Assembly: GCA_937942475.1 (NCBI GenBank)
Contig: CALDEP010000105.1
Span: forward strand, 1 to 40,201
DNA: 40,201 bases
Source: an uncultured Aureispira sp.
GTDB taxonomy: Bacteria > Bacteroidota > Bacteroidia > Chitinophagales > Saprospiraceae
Reading direction: 5' to 3'
Shown in pieces: positions 35,112 through 40,201 of the stretch. Numbering within the stretch: the first letter of the stretch is position 1; every line of letters starts with the position of its first letter. The notes under the pieces are model-generated. The model searched no databases and was not told the DNA's origin. It saw only the letters and a list, made by a program, of their open reading frames with translations. The position numbers and the translations under genes are program-made.

Positions 35112-35382
35112 GTACAGGACATTTTTTTATCTAATAAAATATTGAATGTGCTTAACACTTTTTATTAGATTTTAGATCGTTTCACTTTTAGATTTTAGAT
35201 ATTAGACCTTATTAAGCTGTAATAGGGTCTAATATCTAACAGCAAAGCGATCTAATATCTAAAAGCATTCGCAAAGCGACCGAGCTGTTTTGTGTTATAC
35301 ACAAACAGGGATGCTCGATCTAATTCTTAGTTTTTAATAGATTTAAGATTTAAAGTATTTAGCTTTACTTTTTGTCCTGTAC
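35112..35382. mobile_element. Second inverted-repeat element inside the cassette
   Basis: Perfect 10-bp ends GTACAGGACA (35112-35121) and TGTCCTGTAC (35373-35382). Internally GATATTAGACC... is mirrored by ...GGTCTAATATC, and modules with GCAAAGCGA resemble the A-type repeats. AATAATTTGCTAC lies just outside the left end and AATAATTTGCCTAC just beyond the right end, perhaps a target duplication. No transposase or other gene is seen in the gap 35081-35436. Confidence 0.55.
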
Positions 35383-35436
35383 ATAGAATAATTTGCCTAC
35401 AGTAACATTTCATAATTTCAAAACCTTCTTATTGGT

Positions 35437-36240
35437 ATGCCATATAACATGAACGAAATTGTCGCTGAAAGTGACCTCGTTTTGATCACCTTAGATACCT
35501 TGCGTTATGATGTTGCTCAGACACTTTGGATAAAAGGCAAATTGCCCAACTTTTCTAAATGGCTGTCCCCTAATGGATGGGAAAAACGCCATACCCCTGG
35601 AAGTTTTACTTATGCTGCACACCATGCTTTTTTTGCTGGTTTTTTGCCAACTCCTATCGCTCCAGGAAAGCATCCTCGCCTCTTTGCTACGCAATTTGCA
35701 GGCAGCGAAACAGCCGTTCAAAATACATGTACCTTTGATGCGCCCAACATTGTAGAAGGACTTCAACAGAAAGGCTTTAAGACCATTTGCATTGGAGGCG
35801 TTGGTTTTTTCAACAAACAAACACCCTTGAGCACTGTTTTTCCTAACTTATTTGAAGAAAGCTATTGGGAACCTTCTTTTGGCGTAACCAACAAACAATC
35901 CACCCAAGTACAATTTGAAAAAGCCGCTGATTTGTTAGAAAAAAATTCAGATCCTGTCTTTTTATTTATCAACATTTCCGCTTTGCACCAACCCAATTGT
36001 TTTTATCTAGAGAATCAATTGCACGACAGCATTGATAGCCATGCCGCAGCCTTGGAATATGTCGATAGTCAACTTCCTATTTTGATGGAAGCCTTGAACA
36101 AACGCAAACAAAGCTTTGTCATTTGCTCTGCCGATCATGGCACTACCTATGGCGAGGATGGTTATACGGGGCATCGAATTGGGCATCCCAAGGTTTGGAC
36201 TGTTCCTTATTTGGAAGTTTTGTTGACCAATGCCTCCTAA
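35437..36240 (+). CDS. STM4013-family hydrolase (alkaline phosphatase/sulfatase superfamily)
   Basis: 267 residues; the ATG at 35449 (MNEIVAESDLVLITLDTLRY) is an alternative to that at 35437. Metal-binding D of LVLITLDTLRYD, putative nucleophile in TPGSFTYAAHHAFFAGFLP, later CSADHGTTYGEDGYTGHRIGHP with D-H and H ligands, as in alkaline-phosphatase-superfamily phosphatases, phosphodiesterases and sulfatases. It is shorter than usual sulfatases (about 450-550), no signal peptide, so cytoplasmic. It may cleave a phosphate or phosphodiester of a pathway intermediate. It is separated from the HAD gene by the element at 35112-35382 and from the radical SAM gene by MITE copy 5, whereas the same genes are compact elsewhere. 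Confidence 0.87.
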   Translation: MPYNMNEIVAESDLVLITLDTLRYDVAQTLWIKGKLPNFSKWLSPNGWEKRHTPGSFTYAAHHAFFAGFLPTPIAPGKHPRLFATQFAGSETAVQNTCTFDAPNIVEGLQQKGFKTICIGGVGFFNKQTPLSTVFPNLFEESYWEPSFGVTNKQSTQVQFEKAADLLEKNSDPVFLFINISALHQPNCFYLENQLHDSIDSHAAALEYVDSQLPILMEALNKRKQSFVICSADHGTTYGEDGYTGHRIGHPKVWTVPYLEVLLTNAS

Positions 36241-36460
36241 TTATCTCTGTTGAGCAAAAAAATGATTCGGTAGCTAAATAATTCAATGTTCCTGTATCAA
36301 ATAGCCTTAATTTTTAATGCTTAATTCTTAATGTGGAATGCTTTATAGTAGAATTAACATTAAAAATTCAGCATTCAACATTAAGAATTAAAAGAAGCGT
36401 TCAATAAGCAAGTCTCGAGTTCTCAATAGGAGTAAAAAAATCTTGTGTAACATCAGTTAA
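36241..36460. mobile_element. MITE-like element, copy 5 (degraded)
   Basis: Starts right after the STM4013-like stop; left end TTATCTCTGTTGAGCAAAA is a decayed form of TAACTCATGTTACGCAAAA, right end TGTGTAACATCAGTTAA. The inner arms TTAATTTTTAATGCTTAATT and AATTAACATTAAAAATTC are preserved, as is the AAAGGTTCAAGGAGC-like region in changed form. Same orientation as copy 4. Confidence 0.6.
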
Positions 36461-36495
36461 TTAAATACAAACACATCAAGAACGAAAATCATAAA

Positions 36496-37815
36496 ATGAC
36501 CAAATTAAAATCAATCATAGGCGACAATTATTTTCAAGGTTACGCCTATTCTTACCCTCATAAATCGAGTTATCGCCCTTTTGAAAATCCAATTCCTTTG
36601 AAAGAGGCTTGGGCAGTAGAAAACAAGGAACAACTTTTCTTGTACGTACACATTCCTTTTTGTGAAATGCGCTGTGGTTTTTGTAATTTATTTACCATTG
36701 CCAATCCAAAATCAACGCACGAAAGTCCTTTTATTCAAAGCTTAGAACGCCAAGCCATTGAAACCAAAGCAGCTTTAGGAAAAGCAACGTTTAATCGCTT
36801 GGCAATTGGTGGGGGAACGCCTACTTTTTTGAGCCTGCCTGATTTAGAGCGCTTGTTTTATCTTATTAATAACATCATGGGCGCAGATACGATTGCGATT
36901 CCAAGCTCTGTAGAAATGTCTCCCAAAACGGCTAGTCCAGAAAAACTAGCTTTATTAAAAGAAAAAGGCACGACTAGAGCCAGTATTGGCGTACAAAGTT
37001 TCTTGTTAGAAGAGACCAAAGCACTTGGTCGCCCACAAAAAACCGTAGAAGTACAAAAAGCTTTACAAATCATCAAAGATTCAGGTATTCCTGAGATGAA
37101 TATTGATTTGATTTATGGCATGGCTGGACAAACGCTCCAATCTTGGCAATATTCTCTAGAGCAAAGTGTGGCTTTTCAGCCAGAGGAAATTTTCTTGTAC
37201 CCACTCTATGTTCGTGCCCTCACAGGTTTGGGTTCTAAAGAAAAAGCATGGAATGATCATCGCTTAAATCTATATCGCTTTGGTCGAGACTTCTTATTAT
37301 CACAAGGCTACGAACAAGTTACCATGCGTATTTTCAGAAATACAAAAGCCGTCCAAATGCCTACGCCTCCTTACAACAGCCCAGAAGATGGGATGGTTGG
37401 CTTGGGTGTTGGCGCACGTTCGTACACCAAAACGCTGCACTACAGTTCCGAATATGCCGTTGGTCGCAAAGGGGTTAAAAATATCATTCACGATTATAAT
37501 GAAAAAACAAGCCAAGATTTTCAAAAGGTTCTGTACGGAACGACACTATCTCTAGAAGAACAAAAACGTCGTTATGTGATCAAATCCATCTTAGAAGGAA
37601 GTTATTTAGATTTCAAGGCTTATCATAACTTTTTTGGAAGTGCCGCCTTGGATGATTTGCCAGAGTTACATGAATTATACGAGCTTAATTTGGCTTCAAA
37701 AGAACAAGATAAATTGCAACTCAGTCAAGCTGGCTTGGAGCTTTCCGATGTCATTGGTCCTTGGCTATATTCAGAACGGGTCAATGCCATGATGCAGGAT
37801 TTTGAACTGGTTTAA
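36496..37815 (+). CDS. STM4012-family radical SAM protein (HemW/HemN-like)
   Basis: 439 residues. Radical SAM core with the cluster motif HIPFCEMRCGFCNLF: C56, C60, C63 (CX3CX2C), followed by LAIGGGTPTFLS (GGGTP, SAM-binding), SVEMSPKTAS, ASIGVQSFLLEETKALGR and MNIDLIYGMAGQ, all in the order of HemN-type proteins. The C-terminal HemN-like domain (SQDFQKVLYGTTLSLEEQKR onward) is present. It is not HemW itself: it lacks heme-biosynthesis neighbours and sits in the STM4011-4015 cassette. It probably carries out a radical reaction (dehydrogenation, decarboxylation or methylthiolation cannot be separated by eye). It is followed 26 bp later by the STM4011-like gene. Confidence 0.9.
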   Translation: MTKLKSIIGDNYFQGYAYSYPHKSSYRPFENPIPLKEAWAVENKEQLFLYVHIPFCEMRCGFCNLFTIANPKSTHESPFIQSLERQAIETKAALGKATFNRLAIGGGTPTFLSLPDLERLFYLINNIMGADTIAIPSSVEMSPKTASPEKLALLKEKGTTRASIGVQSFLLEETKALGRPQKTVEVQKALQIIKDSGIPEMNIDLIYGMAGQTLQSWQYSLEQSVAFQPEEIFLYPLYVRALTGLGSKEKAWNDHRLNLYRFGRDFLLSQGYEQVTMRIFRNTKAVQMPTPPYNSPEDGMVGLGVGARSYTKTLHYSSEYAVGRKGVKNIIHDYNEKTSQDFQKVLYGTTLSLEEQKRRYVIKSILEGSYLDFKAYHNFFGSAALDDLPELHELYELNLASKEQDKLQLSQAGLELSDVIGPWLYSERVNAMMQDFELV

Positions 37816-37841
37816 ATCGAATTTAAAAATTGATTCTTAAC

Positions 37842-38699
37842 ATGACAAACTGGTCTATTTTATATCGTGGTCCACTTTCTAGCTGCAATTATGGTTGCAC
37901 CTATTGTCCTTTTGCAAAGACTAAAAACACCCGTGCAGAATTGGCAGAGGATGCTCAACGCTTGCAAAAATTTGTGGCTTGGGTGAAGAGCCGTTCCGAA
38001 AACATTAGCATTTTATTTACGCCTTGGGGAGAAGGCTTGATTCGCAACTATTATCAAGAAGCAATGACCACACTCAGTCATTTGCCGCAGGTAAAAAAAG
38101 TGACAATTCAAACCAACCTTTCCTGTGCTACAAAGTGGATGGAGAAGGTCAATAAAGAGACCTTTGCCTTGTGGACGACCTTTCATCCTACTCAGATTAG
38201 CTTAGATAAATTTGTTGACAAATGCAGTCAATTGGATGCTTTAGACATTCAATACAGTGTTGGTTTTGTTGCCTTCAAAGAAGAATTAGACATCTTGGAA
38301 CGCTTGCGGAATCGCATTCATCCCAAACGCTATGTTTGGGCAAATGCTTACAAACGGGTTGCCGATTATTATTCGGAAGCAGATATTTTGAGAATTGAAA
38401 AGGTAGATCCTTTGTTTCGTTATAATACCGTTTATCACCAAAGTTTGGGCAAATCTTGCCAAGCAGGGCATACTTCTTTCACCATAGATGGCAATGGTGA
38501 TGTACGTAGTTGTCATTTTATTGATAACATTTTGGGGAATATATATGTGGATGACATGCAAGCAATTTTAGCACCAAGAACTTGTATTAATGCCACTTGT
38601 GGCTGTCATATTGGCTATGTTCATTTGGATGAACTCAATTTGTATGAAACGTATGAGGATGGTGTTTTGGAGCGTATTCCTGCTGCTTATCGAAGGTGA
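37842..38699 (+). CDS. STM4011-family radical SAM protein
   Basis: 285 residues from the ATG at 37842; a TTG at 37830 is in frame, but MTNWSILYRGPLSSCNYGCT is the usual beginning. Radical SAM cluster C15, C19, C22 (CNYGCTYC). The glycine-rich SAM region is FTPWGEGL. The C-terminal part has five further cysteines (KSCQAGHTSFTIDGNG, VRSCHF, RTCINATCGCHIGY), likely ligands of an auxiliary iron-sulfur cluster as in SPASM proteins (inference). It is the last gene of the cassette, and a long hairpin follows at 38823-38892. Confidence 0.9.
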   Translation: MTNWSILYRGPLSSCNYGCTYCPFAKTKNTRAELAEDAQRLQKFVAWVKSRSENISILFTPWGEGLIRNYYQEAMTTLSHLPQVKKVTIQTNLSCATKWMEKVNKETFALWTTFHPTQISLDKFVDKCSQLDALDIQYSVGFVAFKEELDILERLRNRIHPKRYVWANAYKRVADYYSEADILRIEKVDPLFRYNTVYHQSLGKSCQAGHTSFTIDGNGDVRSCHFIDNILGNIYVDDMQAILAPRTCINATCGCHIGYVHLDELNLYETYEDGVLERIPAAYRR

Positions 38700-38822
38700 T
38701 TTTTTAATAAAATCATTCTATTTTATTTCCATAACTTCAACTAAGATTATTTTGATTTACTTAGTACAGTGTGTAAAATATTATTACATAATAAAGCATA
38801 AAAAGCTGCTCTTGCAGGATAA

Positions 38823-38892
38823 GCCTGCTTCGTACCTCGCAGAGACAGCCCTAGTTTAAAGACTGGTTGTCTCTGCGAGGTACGAAGCAGGC
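38823..38892. repeat. Long perfect hairpin downstream of the cassette
   Basis: Arms 38823-38847 (starts GCCTGCTTCGTACCTCGC) and 38868-38892 are perfect reverse complements over 25 bp, with a 20-nt loop. They contain TTCGTACCTCGCAGAGACA, not the A-module sequence. It is much longer than a normal terminator and has no T-run, so a mobile or processed-RNA role is possible. Confidence 0.6.
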
Positions 38893-39017
38893 CTATCTTG
38901 TATTTACTTTGGAGCTTGTCCAATATTTACTTCAAAACTTGCTCTATTCTATTAAAAAATTATGTTACAGGTACTTAGTTTCTAACTAAAAAGACGTACC
39001 AATTCAAGGGTTTAAAT

Positions 39018-39065
39018 AAAAGGTTTCAAAACTTTCAATTATAATTGAAAGTTTTGAAACCTTTT
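39018..39065. terminator. 48-bp perfect palindrome
   Basis: AAAAGGTTTCAAAACTTTCA followed to the centre AATT|ATAATT by an exact mirror; it is flanked by T/A-rich DNA (CTTTTTG). It could serve as a bidirectional terminator, although its distance from the cassette (319 bp) is large. Confidence 0.45.
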
Positions 39066-39210
39066 TGTACTTTAGTGGGTATACATGATAATAATACTTC
39101 GTGGAGTTTTTAGTTTTCTTACAAAAAACATAAAAACACATCTTGCATTAGATTGATTATCAGCATTATTAATGCTTCGAGCGCATAAAACTCATCTAGC
39201 TAATAATCAA

Positions 39211-39264
39211 TATAATACGATTTAGCTACGCTGAGTCTTCGAGTTCTACACGAAGTATAGTAAT
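39211..39264. repeat. Short modular intergenic repeat, copy A4
   Basis: ATAATACGATTTAGCTACGCTGAGTCTTCGAGTTCTACACGAAGTATAGTAAT-type unit: begins ATAATACGATTTAGCTACG and ends CTACACGAAGTATAGT. It is closest to copy A3 and directly precedes the membrane protein gene. Confidence 0.5.
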
Positions 39265-39271
39265 AAATGAC

Positions 39272-39658
39272 TTGCTAATTCTAAAAAAAAAGCTGGTGCA
39301 AATAGAAACATATACCATATTACTATACCTTTTTATCGCTGTGGCGATAACCGTTCAACTAGGAAATATTCTATATAAAAGAGGAGGCGTCTTGTTATCG
39401 CATATTTTTAAACAACAAATTGCTTTGGCTACTCCTGTGAATAAAATTATGCTTTGTGGTTTCTATTTACTGAATATTGGGGTTTCTACGATTTATTATA
39501 ATCAAGGGATTGATCTCTATACGCCCCTTGAAGCTTTAGAATTTTTATCCTGCAAAATAGGTGGGCTCTTATTTATAATTGGAAGTATCCATTCATTTAA
39601 TGTCTTATTTTTCCTAGTACTCAAATGGCATTATTTAACAGCAGGCAAACAGATGTGA
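39272..39658 (+). CDS. Small membrane protein, paralogue of the next gene (unknown function)
   Basis: 128 residues if read from TTG at 39272; GTG at 39299 (LVQIETYTILLY) is an alternative and no in-frame ATG exists upstream. Three hydrophobic segments: about 12-36 (YTILLYLFIAVAITVQLGNI), 58-76 (KIMLCGFYLLNIGVSTIY) and 92-118 (KIGGLLFIIGSIHSFNVLFF). It shares with the next gene the pattern GFYLLNxGV, EAL..LS.KIGG and a distal F-rich helix, so the two arose by tandem duplication. No family recognised. Confidence 0.6.
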   Translation: MLILKKKLVQIETYTILLYLFIAVAITVQLGNILYKRGGVLLSHIFKQQIALATPVNKIMLCGFYLLNIGVSTIYYNQGIDLYTPLEALEFLSCKIGGLLFIIGSIHSFNVLFFLVLKWHYLTAGKQM

Positions 39659-39689
39659 AATTAATTTACAAATCAAACAATATAATATT

Positions 39690-40061
39690 ATGAGCTTAAT
39701 CGTCATTGGATATTTAATCTATCTTCCCTTAGCCATCTTCTTAATTTACTGGGTTTCTTCTGTACTTTTTAAAAATAGTATGGTCTTCATGCTCGATATT
39801 TTTAGAGGTAGAGAAGAAATTGCAGCAGCAACAAATAGTCTTTTTAAGATTGGCTTTTATTTACTTAATTTTGGCGTAGCACTCTATATCTTAAAAATGA
39901 ACTTTATTCATACCAATCAAAATTTGATAGAAGCTTTAAGTATAAAAATTGGTGGATTCTCTATCCATCTAGGAGTCATGGTTTTTCTTAATCTCTATCT
40001 CTTTTTTAGAGGGAAACGCAAGAGCAAAGAAAATACAGTACAGGCAGTTGTGACTAGCTAA
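39690..40061 (+). CDS. Small membrane protein, paralogue of the previous gene (unknown function)
   Basis: 123 residues, ATG start, 31 bp after the preceding stop. Hydrophobic segments at about 3-26 (IVIGYLIYLPLAIFLIYWVS), 52-69 (KIGFYLLNFGVALYILK) and 85-108 (IKIGGFSIHLGVMVFLNLYL), then a short basic tail (RGKRKSKEN). Same GFYLLNxGV ... EALSIKIGG frame as the previous protein. The pair is probably one operon and might form a heteromer. Confidence 0.7.
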   Translation: MSLIVIGYLIYLPLAIFLIYWVSSVLFKNSMVFMLDIFRGREEIAAATNSLFKIGFYLLNFGVALYILKMNFIHTNQNLIEALSIKIGGFSIHLGVMVFLNLYLFFRGKRKSKENTVQAVVTS

Positions 40062-40134
40062 GTACATTGTAACATAAATTTTCAACATTTATTAAGCGAG
40101 CCTTTTTGCGAACTTCTTCGTCCTGTCCTCGTTC

Positions 40135-40152
40135 TGATAGCTAAGGCTATCA
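40135..40152. repeat. Small hairpin near the window end
   Basis: TGATAGC-TAAG-GCTATCA forms a 7-bp stem. Surrounding DNA (40080-40201) contains GC-richer pieces (CCTGTCCTCG, GCGGGAGTCC) and may be the start of another repeat cut by the window end. Confidence 0.35.
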
Positions 40153-40201
40153 AACTGCGGGAGTCCTCGAATTTCATCAAAAATCCTCTGTAATAAAAGT
40201 C

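Larger units (their letters stand above)
38700..39271. other. Gene-free spacer with several inverted repeats
   Basis: 572 bp between the cassette and the paralogous membrane proteins. It holds the 25-bp hairpin 38823-38892, the 48-bp palindrome 39018-39065, an imperfect inverted repeat TTGATTATCAGC / GCTAATAATCAA (about 39152-39209) and repeat A4 (39211-39264), plus a partial A module at about 39089-39112. No coding frame was supported. Confidence 0.5.

Noticed and set aside
36496-37815. Assignment of the first radical SAM gene as hemW/hemN
   Set aside because: It is HemN-like in the core but located in the STM cassette and matches the STM4012 type; no heme genes are near.
38590-38859. Plus-strand open frame of 89 residues after the STM4011-like gene
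   Set aside because: It starts inside the STM4011-like gene in another frame and ends in the long hairpin; no coherent protein features.

Overview
The window looks like chromosome from an AT-rich Bacteroidota, most likely a Saprospiria-type organism (Aureispira-like is an inference from overall style, not a test). Reasons: secreted proteins with Ig-like modules and a C-terminal type IX secretion (Por) sorting domain, a one-component-style kinase with an extracellular propeller plus Y_Y_Y domain, LytTR response regulator, TonB receptor with a CarboxypepD_reg-like front, DUF4476-like domain, absence of Shine-Dalgarno sequences, and promoters of the Bacteroidota form TTG-N20/21-TAnnTTTG. No tRNA, rRNA, CRISPR array, phage or complete transposase gene was seen.

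Layout. 1-8.3 kb: a sensory/secretion block with a truncated secreted protein, LytTR regulator, propeller histidine kinase and a divergent TonB receptor. 8.3-13.4 kb: LRR protein, a T9SS cargo protein, a small secreted protein and an OmpH/Skp-like chaperone. 13.4-18.0 kb: an operon of DUF4956 membrane protein, VTC-domain protein and a membrane-anchored CotH-kinase/beta-helix protein. 18.3-27.8 kb: secreted propeller protein, PspA/IM30 with a YbjN-like partner, ScpB, two unknown proteins, an internally deleted alpha/beta hydrolase, ClpX, ClpP and a small membrane protein. 27.9-31.9 kb: an unusual Ser/Thr kinase with long coiled coils and a GNAT protein. 32.0-38.7 kb: a complete STM4015-STM4014-HAD-STM4013-STM4012-STM4011 cassette (LRR-like protein, ATP-grasp, HAD phosphatase, alkaline-phosphatase-superfamily hydrolase, two radical SAM enzymes), the best candidate for an undescribed biochemical pathway. 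39.2-40.1 kb: two tandem paralogous small membrane proteins.

Superimposed on this is a dense population of non-autonomous repeats. Five copies of a 200-276 bp MITE-like element with ends TAACTGATGTTACGC / TAACTCATGTTACGC sit directly at gene ends: one supplies the stop codon of the CotH gene, one lies between the predicted promoter and first gene of the STM cassette, and one lies inside that cassette. A second inverted-repeat element (ends GTACAGGACA) also interrupts the cassette, and a family of short modular repeats built on TAGCTGCGCTGCTACTTCG-like units is scattered through intergenic DNA, sometimes inside the MITEs. Three upstream regions carry 9-10 bp direct repeats with an exact 21 bp period, the geometry expected for LytTR-type regulators.
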